Positions 9,691 through 17,827 of a DNA stretch of 64,000 nt are shown here, piece after piece. The stretch's first letter is position 1; each line of letters starts with the position of its first letter. A model generated the notes under the pieces. The model made no database searches, was not told where the DNA came from, and saw nothing but the letters and a program-made list of their open reading frames with translations. The position numbers and the translations under genes were made by a program. The DNA is from JAJFTV01 sp036825755 (GTDB taxonomy: Bacteria; Chloroflexota; Anaerolineae; Anaerolineales; Anaerolineaceae), in NCBI GenBank assembly GCA_036825755.1, contig DAISXR010000003.1, forward strand, positions 1 to 64,000, read 5' to 3'.

Positions 9691-10800
9691 TTAATCTGCA
9701 GGCAGTATTTTGGTGATTCTCCCAAAAGCATTCACCGTGAGAAGCCAGTCACTTCCCAGACCGTATTGCTGATACTCATCAAAACTGCCGGTGGTATAGG
9801 TATAGGTATCGGAACCGGTGTCAAACAGGATCCGGTATTCCTCGCTGCGGTCGCCTTCTCGCTGTGAAGAAGTGAGATTGGTGTTCGGCCAGGAGGGATT
9901 GTTCCCGGTACCATCCAGCGAAACGGTGGTCAGCGCATGCCATTGATCAGTGGTGAACTCACAGCGTTCCTCGTAAACCTCGTATTCACAGTCCGTTACC
10001 GCTTCACCGTACCCGGTGCCGTTATCCACCACGTATGGCGTACCGCAGACCTCAGTTGATACCGCTTCAGGTTCTGAGGAGGTGTGATGGTATTCGTAAT
10101 CACAATCGCCGATGATTGCGTCAGACGGGATATTTGCCCGCCAATCGGTATCACTGACCGGGCCGTACTCTTCCACGACGATGCTCCGTACCCAGGAGAC
10201 ATCCGTTACCTGGGCAGTCAGATCCGTTTTCTTGTTTGAGAAGATGAGAAACAGAACGAAGGCCAGCACCACCAAAGCAACAGGCATGATGATGACTAAC
10301 GGGTTCATTTTCTTGCCGGTCAGGGCAGGGGCGGCAGGAGGCTGCGTGAAAGCATCCGCTTGCATACCTGGCGTTGTTTCGGATGTCAGGGAAGCGCCGC
10401 AGGCAATGCAGAACGCGGCATCAAAGAGATTGGGAGTCTGGCATGCAGGGCAGGCGATACTACGTGTCTCAGCCTGAGCCTGGTTCTGGAGTGCACCAAG
10501 CACCTGACCGGTCAACCTGGCTTTTGCTTCACTTAGATTGGCACCGCATTGTGTACAGATTTCTGCTCCCGAGAGATTTCTGGCTCCGCAGTACGGGCAA
10601 TGCACATTAGCCCCGGCTTTGGCCATCTCCAGTTCTTTTTCATCGGAGATGAGCACGTCGTGCACTGCTTTGATGAATTTAACATCCGCCGGCTGCGGCG
10701 CGCCGCACGCCGAACATGTTTTCTGCGGTCCGGGATTTTTTGTATTGCAGTTTGGGCAAACCCATTCTAATTTAACGTAACCGATTGATTTTCTCGCCAT
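9691..10800 (-). CDS. Multi-zinc-ribbon membrane-anchored protein of unknown function
   Basis: 369 residues from ATG 10800. The N-terminal half has three zinc ribbons: CPNC...CSACG, CPYCGARN...CTQCG and CPACQTPN...CIACG. A Pro/Ala linker and one transmembrane helix (near LVIIMPVALVVLAFVLF) follow, then an acidic, Tyr-rich C-terminal domain with several cysteines (DCDYEYHHTSSEP, VCGTPYV, CEYEVYEERCEF). The topology suggests cytosolic zinc ribbons and an external domain. An in-frame upstream extension to 10866 lacks domain content and overlaps the terminator, so I rejected it. I do not recognise the C-terminal domain. It lies just after threonine dehydrogenase but has a terminator between. Confidence 0.8.
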   Translation of the reverse strand: MARKSIGYVKLEWVCPNCNTKNPGPQKTCSACGAPQPADVKFIKAVHDVLISDEKELEMAKAGANVHCPYCGARNLSGAEICTQCGANLSEAKARLTGQVLGALQNQAQAETRSIACPACQTPNLFDAAFCIACGASLTSETTPGMQADAFTQPPAAPALTGKKMNPLVIIMPVALVVLAFVLFLIFSNKKTDLTAQVTDVSWVRSIVVEEYGPVSDTDWRANIPSDAIIGDCDYEYHHTSSEPEAVSTEVCGTPYVVDNGTGYGEAVTDCEYEVYEERCEFTTDQWHALTTVSLDGTGNNPSWPNTNLTSSQREGDRSEEYRILFDTGSDTYTYTTGSFDEYQQYGLGSDWLLTVNAFGRITKILPAD

Positions 10801-10836
10801 AAATGAATATCCGGAGATGGGAGGATTCTGGGAAAT

Positions 10837-10868
10837 AAATGGCGGATGGAATGTCCAATCCGCCATTT
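10837..10868 (-). terminator. Terminator after threonine dehydrogenase gene
   Basis: Inverted repeat 10837-10847 with 10858-10868 (11 bp, GC core GGCGG), flanked by A/T runs on both sides. On the minus strand it follows the stop codon at 10912 by about 45 bases. Confidence 0.65.
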
Positions 10869-10911
10869 TTTAAAGATCAACAAGCAGTTGAAGCGAGAAT
10901 ATTATATCAAA

Positions 10912-11946
10912 TTAGCCTGATACTTTTGCAGCATAACGTTGTTTGACCGCAGGAATAAGCAATTCATTGAAGGCGCGGGTCTGATCGTAATCAGGTTTCC
11001 AACCCCAATCCTTGCGGGCTGCGCTGTCATCGATATCCGCCGGCCAGGTATCCACAAAGCTTTGCCGACCCGGATCGATCTTGAATGTGATCTCGGCCTG
11101 AGGGAAGGCTTTTTTGACGATATCGACCAGTTCACCGGCGGTGGGGCTGAAACTGCTCACATTGTATGTAGTCTGTGAGAGGATTTCACGAGGTGCTGAT
11201 TCCAGCATGATCAACGATTTGATGGCATCCTGCATGACCATGAAGGGCAGTTGGGTATCCGGACGGACAAAGCAAGCATAGGGCTTGTTCTGTGCCGCGG
11301 CATGGATCATTTCAGGGCCGTAATCGGTGGTTCCACCGGTTGGCAGAGTGATGGAACTGATCAATCCTGGGAACCGCACGGCACGAAAATCGACATTCTT
11401 GCGGGCGCCTTCGGGGCGGATCTGTCCATAATAACCCATAAAATAGCGACCCAGGTTCTCGCAATACAGTTTGTTGATACCGTACATGGTGATGCAGTTG
11501 GAGATATACTGATCCTCACGTACTTTACCTGCGACTACTTTGCCTTCCGGACCGGGCAGTCCATATGCAGCAATGGAGCTCGGGTAGATGAATTTGGTGG
11601 GATGACCGGATTTCTCGCCCAGTTTATCGGCCATCTTCAGCAAATTGAAGGTGCCATTCACATTCACATTGTGGGCAAGTTCGGGTCTTTTCTCTGCACC
11701 GGTAGAGAGCAGGGAAGCCAGATGGAAAATCGTCCGGATGGAAAAGCGGTTTGAAATATCATCCAACAAATTGACATCCAGAATATCACCCTGGATAAAC
11801 TGATGGCAGGCGCCGGAAAGCATTTCATCCAAAGGCTGAATATCAAGAGCAAGAATTTCGTAATCACAACTTTGTTGCAGGTAATCGATCAACCCATGAC
11901 CGATTTCACCATTTGCTCCGGTAATTAATACTGCTTCTTTAGTCAT
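10912..11946 (-). CDS. L-threonine 3-dehydrogenase, SDR/epimerase type
   Basis: NAD-dependent oxidation of threonine to 2-amino-3-ketobutyrate, which leads to glycine plus acetyl-CoA. The 344-residue extended SDR has ITGANGEIG at residue 8, the catalytic YGINK tyrosine/lysine, and the SDR-TDH hallmarks RFPGLISSITLPTGGTTDY and DSAARKDWGWKPDYD. Those segments separate it from sugar-nucleotide epimerases. ATG 11946 has GGAGA 8-10 bases upstream. With the glycine cleavage genes at 35120-38311 it forms a plausible route from threonine through glycine, though the two loci are far apart. Confidence 0.85.
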   Translation of the reverse strand: MTKEAVLITGANGEIGHGLIDYLQQSCDYEILALDIQPLDEMLSGACHQFIQGDILDVNLLDDISNRFSIRTIFHLASLLSTGAEKRPELAHNVNVNGTFNLLKMADKLGEKSGHPTKFIYPSSIAAYGLPGPEGKVVAGKVREDQYISNCITMYGINKLYCENLGRYFMGYYGQIRPEGARKNVDFRAVRFPGLISSITLPTGGTTDYGPEMIHAAAQNKPYACFVRPDTQLPFMVMQDAIKSLIMLESAPREILSQTTYNVSSFSPTAGELVDIVKKAFPQAEITFKIDPGRQSFVDTWPADIDDSAARKDWGWKPDYDQTRAFNELLIPAVKQRYAAKVSG

Positions 11947-12021
11947 TATTCTATCTCCATGTTTATTTTTATTTAAAGATCAAGCACAGATAAGAACGAT
12001 TTATGTACATGGTACAACAAT

Positions 12022-12057
12022 AAAAAAGGTTCTGGATGGGTTTCCAGAACCTTTTTT
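12022..12057 (-). terminator. Terminator after secDF
   Basis: A perfect 14-bp inverted repeat (12022-12035 with 12044-12057), with a run of six A/T at each end. It starts 10 bases past the secF stop on the minus strand. Confidence 0.85.
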
Positions 12058-12066
12058 GTCAAAGGA

Positions 12067-12999
12067 TTATTTCGTCGTAGTCGTCGTAGTTGTGCGGGTC
12101 TTGAACCAGTTCTTCCATTCCTTGTTATCCCAGATCACCAGGACCGGTGCAGCGATAAAAATGGAAGAATAAGTTCCCATGAACAGACCAATCAGCATGA
12201 TGATTGAGAAGTCGCGCAGTGTCGTACCGCCGAAGAGAGCCATCGACAGCAGCAGGAATTCAGAGGTCATCAACTGGGTATTGATCGAGCGTCCAAGGGT
12301 CTGCACGATGGAGTGATTGGCCAGTTTTTCGAAGGAGATGCGGCGGTAAATGTTGGAGTTTTCACGAATACGGTCAAACACCACAATCTTGTCCTGCACC
12401 GAGAAACCAATCACGGTTAAGAAAGCCGTCAGGAAGAGCGTGTCAAACTGCCAGCCGAAGAATTTTCCACCGATGGCTGAAACACTGAGCAGAACCAGAA
12501 AATCATGCAGCATGGCGATGATGGCGCAAATACCATAACGGAAGGCATGCTGAACACCACGGAATGCAAATGTGATGTAAAGGATCACACCCAATGCGGC
12601 GACACCAACCGCCATGGCTGCCTGCGCGGTGACCTCGCGGCTGATGGATGGCCCGACGCTGTCAAAACGCTGCACTTCGATGGCGCTACCGGATTTGGTT
12701 TCCATATCGGCCACAATATCAGCCCGGGTGGATTCTTCCATGAATTGCGAACGGATGATCAGCATATCCTCATTTGCGGTTTGGATCTGCACATCTCCGA
12801 TGCCGTACTGACCATAAATTGCAATCACATCATCATGTGAAAGTACCTGTCCGGATTCGAAGCGAAGTTCCAGAAAGCTGCCGCCGGTGAAATCAATGGA
12901 GAAAGGCAGCCCGTTGATGGCCAGAATGATGAGACCCGGCAGGATAATCACCAGAGAGATGATAAAGAAAACGTATCGTTTGCTAAGGATATCAAGCAT
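12067..12999 (-). CDS. secF: Protein translocase subunit SecF
   Basis: Proton-driven accessory subunit of the Sec translocon in the inner membrane. The 310 residues show a first TM helix near residues 10-30, the D-FTGG motif SIDFTGGSFLELRF, and a C-terminal block of TM helices with VIGFSVQDKIVVFDRIRE. The protein ends in an unusual run of threonines (KTRTTTTTTTK). AAGGAGC precedes ATG 12999 by 7 bases. It lies 12 bases after secD in one operon. Confidence 0.97.
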   Translation of the reverse strand: MLDILSKRYVFFIISLVIILPGLIILAINGLPFSIDFTGGSFLELRFESGQVLSHDDVIAIYGQYGIGDVQIQTANEDMLIIRSQFMEESTRADIVADMETKSGSAIEVQRFDSVGPSISREVTAQAAMAVGVAALGVILYITFAFRGVQHAFRYGICAIIAMLHDFLVLLSVSAIGGKFFGWQFDTLFLTAFLTVIGFSVQDKIVVFDRIRENSNIYRRISFEKLANHSIVQTLGRSINTQLMTSEFLLLSMALFGGTTLRDFSIIMLIGLFMGTYSSIFIAAPVLVIWDNKEWKNWFKTRTTTTTTTK

Positions 13000-13011
13000 T
13001 TCTATCGCTCC

Positions 13012-14448
13012 TTATATTCCAAACCAGCGCTTAAAATTGGTAATAGTGAGCGCATTGAGAATTTCAGACAGGAAAGTTCTGGTGAACATGAAAGCACTGA
13101 ATACGCTGACGATCACACCGATCAACAGTGTGATGGCAAAGCCTTTCACCGTGCTGGCCCCGTAGGCGGATCCAAAAGCGAACAGGACAATACTGATCAA
13201 TGCGGAAGCGATGTTTGAATCACGAATGGAAGGCCATGCGCGTTTCCAGGCCAGTTCCAGAGCCTGGGCAATCTTGCGATTACCGCGTAATTCTTCCTTC
13301 AGACGTTCGAACATGAGGATGTTCGCATCCAGTGCGCCACCGGTACTGAGCAGAAAACCGGCGATACCGGGCAGCGTGAGCGTGACCGGCAGGAGTTTAT
13401 AAATGGTCAGCGTGATTAATCCGTACATGCCGATCGCCAGGATGGCAATGGCCCCAGGCAGGCGGTAATAGATGATCATGAACAGGGCGATAATGACAAA
13501 ACCAATGGCACCCGCAATCAGACTTTTGTTGAGCGAGTCTTCGCCAAGGGTGGGGCCGATCACACGGGTTTCAGCTTCCACCAGCGGGATGGGCAGCGAA
13601 CCATAGCGGAGTTGAATGGCCAGCGCGTTTGCGCTATCACTGGTGAAACTGCCTTGAATGATCGCCTGACCGGAGGTAATGGCATCGTTGATACCAGGGG
13701 AAGAAACAACCTTTTTATCCAGCACGATGGCCAGGTATTTCCCCACATTATTGGAGGTGAAGTCGCTGAAAATTTGAGCGCCTTCAGGTTCCAGTTCGAA
13801 GGAGATGTAATATCCCAGGGTTTCGCTGTATTCCACGCGGATATTTTTCAACTGATCGCCGGTCATGATGGTATGGTAGACAACGGGAGCACCCTCAGCC
13901 GGTGTAGCTTCGGAGGTGGGTGAAGCGGTTGCCTCCGCAGTAGGCTCAGTCGTTGCTTCTGTTGTTGCTTCAGCAGTAACTTCGGCAGTCGCTGTGGTAG
14001 CAGGTGTTTCTCCTGTAGAAGCGGCAACACCCAGATCAGTTGTAATGGCGGTTCCCGCATCAAGTGGTGTGTCGCCCACATCAACAAACTCGAGCTGGCC
14101 GGTGGTTTTCAGTACATCCACCACCTCACTGGTATCGGTCAGACCTGGGAACTCGCCCAGGATGCGGCGAGAACCGGCTACCTGAAAAACGACCTCACTG
14201 ACGCCCAGACCGTTGGCACGGTTTTCAAGGATCTGCCGTGCGACGTCAAGGTCTTCAGAGGTTGCATCAAACCCTTCGGGAACTTCCAACAGGATCTGCA
14301 GGCCACCCTGCAAGTCGAGACCCTGTACAACATCCAGAGATCGTTTGAATTCACCGATTTTGATTCCGTTGTTATTCGGGAAATTGATCCAGATCCCGAT
14401 GGCAAGCAGAATGATGATGATAATGATTCTGACTACGCGATCACGCAT
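13012..14448 (-). CDS. secD: Protein translocase subunit SecD with a low-complexity insert
   Basis: Partner of SecF, 478 residues. Seen are an N-terminal TM helix, the VVQGLDLQGGLQILLEV motif near residues 40-56, and the C-terminal TM block with LSTGGALDANILMFERLKEE. The start is ATG 14448, with GGAGGAGAG just upstream; the ORF can extend to 14469 but without a site. Residues about 145-187 of the periplasmic P1 region are an Ala/Thr/Glu/Pro low-complexity stretch (many TAEAT/TEAT units), which SecD of model organisms does not have. Confidence 0.96.
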   Translation of the reverse strand: MRDRVVRIIIIIILLAIGIWINFPNNNGIKIGEFKRSLDVVQGLDLQGGLQILLEVPEGFDATSEDLDVARQILENRANGLGVSEVVFQVAGSRRILGEFPGLTDTSEVVDVLKTTGQLEFVDVGDTPLDAGTAITTDLGVAASTGETPATTATAEVTAEATTEATTEPTAEATASPTSEATPAEGAPVVYHTIMTGDQLKNIRVEYSETLGYYISFELEPEGAQIFSDFTSNNVGKYLAIVLDKKVVSSPGINDAITSGQAIIQGSFTSDSANALAIQLRYGSLPIPLVEAETRVIGPTLGEDSLNKSLIAGAIGFVIIALFMIIYYRLPGAIAILAIGMYGLITLTIYKLLPVTLTLPGIAGFLLSTGGALDANILMFERLKEELRGNRKIAQALELAWKRAWPSIRDSNIASALISIVLFAFGSAYGASTVKGFAITLLIGVIVSVFSAFMFTRTFLSEILNALTITNFKRWFGI

Positions 14449-14557
14449 TCGTTCTCTCCTCCAAAACAAACAAATACCGGTCCAGGTGGGCGGCTGACCA
14501 ATTATACTCCAATGTCATTTTTCTATAGAGGGGCGTCCTATCAGGACGTTTTAAAAA

Positions 14558-15280
14558 TCAGCAAGGACAATCCGGTATGCCGTAGGGCAATTGGATGGTC
14601 ATTCTGCGGACAGAATCGACTGAATGCGCCAGGACGCGTAAAACCACGATGGACATATCGTTTTGCGGCTGGCGGTTATCCATACGGATCGCATCAGACA
14701 AAATGGTATCTGCGACGGCCTGAGCGGAGGGTTCCTGCTCTTCAAGCAACGATTCGATCAGGGTATCCATCTCAAAGGAAAGGCCGGAACCAGACCCTGC
14801 TTTCAACAGGCCTTCTGTGAAGGCGATCACTGTTAATCCGACTTCGAGCGGAATTTCAGTGATCGAAGGTTTTACACTCCGGTTCATTCCAATGGGATTG
14901 CTCTCTCCGGAAAGCTTTTCAATTCGGTCACGCATGCAAATATACACGGGCGTGGAGTTGTTTCGTGAAATGACAATGGTACAGGTCTGCAAATCAACAG
15001 AGATTACATTAAGGTAAGAGGCAACCTGTCCGTTGTGATCTGTGTACAGGGCATCTGAGGCGGCCCGGATCGCTGCTCCATCGCGGACACCTTCAGCAAT
15101 GCGGCTGGTAACCGTGCGTACCACTGAGGAAGAAATCACCTTGGCTGATTGGTTTGAAACCAGAGCGTCAGCCATGACTACTGTCTCACCACCGTTGGGT
15201 CTTTCCACCGATTCGAGCGTGTCACCGCTCTCCATGGTTCCACATTTGTTTATTTTTGCGACTGCGATTTGAATTTCCAT
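14558..15280 (-). CDS. SpoIIE/PP2C-like phosphatase domain protein, probably degenerate
   Basis: 240 residues with the layout of a stand-alone SpoIIE/RsbX-type PP2C domain: GGETVVMADAL near residue 30, an alpha-helical ISSSVVRTVTSRIAEGVRDG segment, VDLQTCTIVISRNNSTPVYI, and the C-terminal QPQNDMSIVVLRV. Active members have DG-GHG after the first aspartate and DD-(M/I)T near the end. Here these read DALVSN and NDMS, so metal binding is doubtful. It may be a regulatory partner-binding protein instead. No Shine-Dalgarno site is seen; the promoter at 15287 would give a leaderless message. Confidence 0.6.
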   Translation of the reverse strand: MEIQIAVAKINKCGTMESGDTLESVERPNGGETVVMADALVSNQSAKVISSSVVRTVTSRIAEGVRDGAAIRAASDALYTDHNGQVASYLNVISVDLQTCTIVISRNNSTPVYICMRDRIEKLSGESNPIGMNRSVKPSITEIPLEVGLTVIAFTEGLLKAGSGSGLSFEMDTLIESLLEEQEPSAQAVADTILSDAIRMDNRQPQNDMSIVVLRVLAHSVDSVRRMTIQLPYGIPDCPC

Positions 15281-15286
15281 ACAATA

Positions 15287-15315
15287 ATTGTACTTTCAGT
15301 ATCAAAATTTTGCAA
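15287..15315 (-). promoter_or_regulatory. Sigma-70-type promoter giving a leaderless mRNA
   Basis: TTGCAA (15315-15310), 17-base spacer, TACAAT (15292-15287) on the minus strand. Six bases separate the -10 from ATG 15280, so the transcript should start at or next to the start codon. Confidence 0.6.
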
Positions 15316-15339
15316 AGCCTTACCGGAAAATACATAATA

Positions 15340-15993
15340 TTATATTTTAATGAGTAAAAGGCGGGCATGAGGAACCTCAAGCCATTCAATGCCAGGCTCA
15401 AATCCATCATCAAGAAACTTTTTACGTACCAGGCTCTCAATGATGATGGGGTCTCTGGGTGATTCACCTGTGACGCGATACAGCAGTGAAAGAATTGCCG
15501 ATGGGATTGTCTTTCCATGCATTTGAACTGATAGGAGAATCAGCAGCCTGCCGGTGGGTTTCAATACCCGCCGGATCTCAGATAAGGTGTGCGGATCAAA
15601 TATATACGGGGCCGGAAATGTGGATACGATGGTGTCGATACTTTGGGTAGGGAGGGGTATGTGCAGAGCACTCCCGCGTATCACGATGCCGTTTGTATGC
15701 CTGTTCTTGTCCGCGGGCGATGCGGATCTCAAACGACGCAGGGCTGCACGAGACATCTGCCGGCTGGCATCCAGGCCAAGTAAGCGGTAGGATCCGTTTT
15801 GCAGCCTGTTCAGCAAATAACCTGGCCCGTAACCAATCTCCAGAAGGGTAGGCCCGGCAAGGTATGGTATCACCGCATCGATCCAGTTCCTCCACTGTCC
15901 GAAGGATACCATCCAGGAAACAATGCCATACATAAAAGAGAGCGGCCCGTAGAGGAGATTGAGAAATTTACCGACAAGTTGTGTTATAATCAT
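15340..15993 (-). CDS. Class I SAM-dependent methyltransferase
   Basis: 217 residues. A hydrophobic N-terminus (LNLLYGPLSFMYGIVSWMV) precedes a Methyltransf_11-like fold: motif I LLEIGYGPGYLL near residue 50, the acidic GLDAS after strand 2, and IDTIVSTFPAPYIFDP at motif IV. It resembles UbiE/phospholipid-type methyltransferases, and the amphipathic N-terminus suggests a membrane-associated substrate. The substrate cannot be named. It lies upstream of the SpoIIE-like gene (59-bp gap) and diverges from rpmF. Confidence 0.75.
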   Translation of the reverse strand: MIITQLVGKFLNLLYGPLSFMYGIVSWMVSFGQWRNWIDAVIPYLAGPTLLEIGYGPGYLLNRLQNGSYRLLGLDASRQMSRAALRRLRSASPADKNRHTNGIVIRGSALHIPLPTQSIDTIVSTFPAPYIFDPHTLSEIRRVLKPTGRLLILLSVQMHGKTIPSAILSLLYRVTGESPRDPIIIESLVRKKFLDDGFEPGIEWLEVPHARLLLIKI

Positions 15994-16015
15994 GCGTCGC
16001 CTGAAGAGTAATAAC

Positions 16016-16043
16016 TTGACTTTTCAACCGATTTTATTATAAT
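16016..16043 (+). promoter_or_regulatory. Promoter of rpmF
   Basis: TTGACT (16016-16021), 16-base spacer, TATAAT (16038-16043). The start codon lies 41 bases downstream of the -10. Confidence 0.8.
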
Positions 16044-16084
16044 CACGCAGTGATTTTCGTTGGATCGCTAAGAGGAGATTTTTG

Positions 16085-16276
16085 ATGGTACCACTTCCTA
16101 AGAGAAAAATGTCAAAAGGGCGCCGTGATCGCCGCCGAGCCCATGATGCGCTGCAAGCAATCAACCTGGTACAGTGCAGCAATTGCGGTGAGATGATTTT
16201 GCCTCATACCGTATGTAATAATTGCGGTTTTTATCAGGGCCGCGAAGTCATCGCCAAAGAAGACAAGAAGAAATAG
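16085..16276 (+). CDS. rpmF: Ribosomal protein bL32, zinc-binding form
   Basis: 63-residue large-subunit protein. It starts VPLPKRKMSKGRRDRRR, typical of L32, and carries the C+ zinc ribbon CSNCGE...CNNCG. ATG 16085 has AGGAG about 8 bases upstream; a TTG codon at 16082 also reads in frame but is unlikely. It is transcribed alone from a strong promoter and is followed by a hairpin at 16323. Confidence 0.97.
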   Translation: MVPLPKRKMSKGRRDRRRAHDALQAINLVQCSNCGEMILPHTVCNNCGFYQGREVIAKEDKKK

Positions 16277-16322
16277 TTCGGATTCCAGTTCAAACTTATC
16301 GCAGTGCTTCAGGCATATGCGA

Positions 16323-16364
16323 GCAAAGACCCAACCTTTTGCAGTGGAGAGGTTGGGTCTTTGC
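16323..16364 (+). terminator. Hairpin after rpmF
   Basis: A 14-bp perfect inverted repeat (16323-16336 with 16351-16364) 46 bases past the rpmF stop. No long T-run follows, so it may act as a terminator or as an mRNA 3' stabiliser. Confidence 0.55.
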
Positions 16365-16420
16365 TGTTGCATGTACAGAAGCAGAGAGCCTGATTATGGG
16401 CTCTCAAAAATCAGCACTGA

Positions 16421-17821
16421 TTATTCTATTACTTCAGTGCTGTCGCTTTGTTCGTCATCATCCGGCAGGTAAAAGGCTTGCTCATCCTCTTCGGCGGTCT
16501 GCAAACCGGCATTCAGATACGGCTTAAAACTGGCGATTAAACGGCCCGGGATGCGCGCCTTCACATGAGTCCCCTGGCGGTTATGCTCAATGAGCTCCAC
16601 CATCCCCATGTCATGGATTTGCGACAGCAGGTTGCCTTCGGTGTAAGGTAAAACCACATCAATCAATACAAAATTTCGGAACAGACTGTCTTCGATACGC
16701 TCCAGCAGATCAGCTAGACCAAATTTTGATTGGGCGGAGATGGCAATGGAATCCTTGTAATCGGAGAGGATATCGACCGCCTTATCTGGGTCAGGAAGCA
16801 AATCGACCTTGTTGAGGGCCGTGATCATGGGGATGTGATCTGCTCCGATAGCAGTCAACGTATCCTGGACCGATTTCCACTGCGCCAGCGCATTGGGGTG
16901 ATTGATATCCACCACATGAACCAGCAGGTCGGATTCCGATATTTCTTCCAGTGTGGCTCGGAAAGCAGCCACGAGTTGGGTGGGTAATTTTTGAATAAAC
17001 CCAACTGTATCGGTCATGAGCGCCTGCTCGCCGCCCGGAAGCTTAACCCGCCGGGTGGTGGGATCAAGAGTGGCGAACAACTGGTCGGCGGCGTAGATAT
17101 CGGCACCGGAGATCTGGTTCAGCAATGTAGATTTACCTGCGTTCGTATAGCCAACCAGAGAGACAATTGGAATGCGGGACCGCTTGCGCTGAACTCGATG
17201 GCGCTGGCGATGTTCACGCACCTTTTCCAGCTCCTTTTTGAGGAAGGAGATACGTGCATTGATTTCGCGGCGATCCACTTCAAGCTGCGTTTCTCCAGGA
17301 CCGCGTAAACCCACACCACCTGCGCTGCCGGACCGCCCAGATGCTCCACCTGCCTGACGAGCCAGATGGGTCCAGGCGCGGGTCAGGCGGGGCAGACGAT
17401 ATTCATACTGGGCCAGCTCCACCTGAAGGATGCCCTCTCTGGTTTTAGCGTGCTGGGCAAAGATATCCAGGATCAAAGCGGTACGATCCAGTATCTTGAT
17501 ATTATCACCCAGTTTGTTTTCGAGTTCTCTTTGATGGCGAGGGTTCAGTTCAGTATCGAAAATGCAAGTTTTCGCACCGGTTTCATCTAGAAGGATGCGA
17601 ATTTCTTCCACTTTTCCGCCGCCGATCAGCGTTTCCGGGTTGGGCCGGTCGAGTTTTTGGTAGGTTTCGCCAACGATCTCCAGACCAGCGGTATCAGCCA
17701 ATAAAGCCAGCTCCTCCAGTGAATCTTCCATTTGAAGGAGCTGATTTTCAGACCGCAGATCTACACCAACCAGAATAGCCTGTTCGTCGTGTGTTTCGGT
17801 TGTGTAGGACTTTTTATTCAT
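16421..17821 (-). CDS. hflX: GTPase HflX
   Basis: Ribosome-associated GTPase that splits stalled or hibernating ribosomes. The 466 residues contain the N-terminal HflX domain (GGGKVEEI, FDTELNPRHQRELE, RTALILDIFAQHAKTREG), the glycine-rich GGVGLRGPGETQLEVDRR linker and the G domain with GYTNAGKST, DTVGFIQKLP and NKVD. A C-terminal acidic tail follows. It starts 6 bases after the aminotransferase stop and has no clear Shine-Dalgarno, so it probably depends on translation from the upstream gene. Confidence 0.96.
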   Translation of the reverse strand: MNKKSYTTETHDEQAILVGVDLRSENQLLQMEDSLEELALLADTAGLEIVGETYQKLDRPNPETLIGGGKVEEIRILLDETGAKTCIFDTELNPRHQRELENKLGDNIKILDRTALILDIFAQHAKTREGILQVELAQYEYRLPRLTRAWTHLARQAGGASGRSGSAGGVGLRGPGETQLEVDRREINARISFLKKELEKVREHRQRHRVQRKRSRIPIVSLVGYTNAGKSTLLNQISGADIYAADQLFATLDPTTRRVKLPGGEQALMTDTVGFIQKLPTQLVAAFRATLEEISESDLLVHVVDINHPNALAQWKSVQDTLTAIGADHIPMITALNKVDLLPDPDKAVDILSDYKDSIAISAQSKFGLADLLERIEDSLFRNFVLIDVVLPYTEGNLLSQIHDMGMVELIEHNRQGTHVKARIPGRLIASFKPYLNAGLQTAEEDEQAFYLPDDDEQSDSTEVIE

Positions 17822-17827
17822 GCAAAA

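Noticed and set aside
14519..14555. Small hairpin followed by TTTT on the plus strand
   Set aside because: No plus-strand gene ends nearby; likely chance.
16384..16405. Short hairpin (GAGAGCC/GGCTCTC) after hflX
   Set aside because: Seven-base stem with no T-run on the minus strand; too weak to call a terminator.
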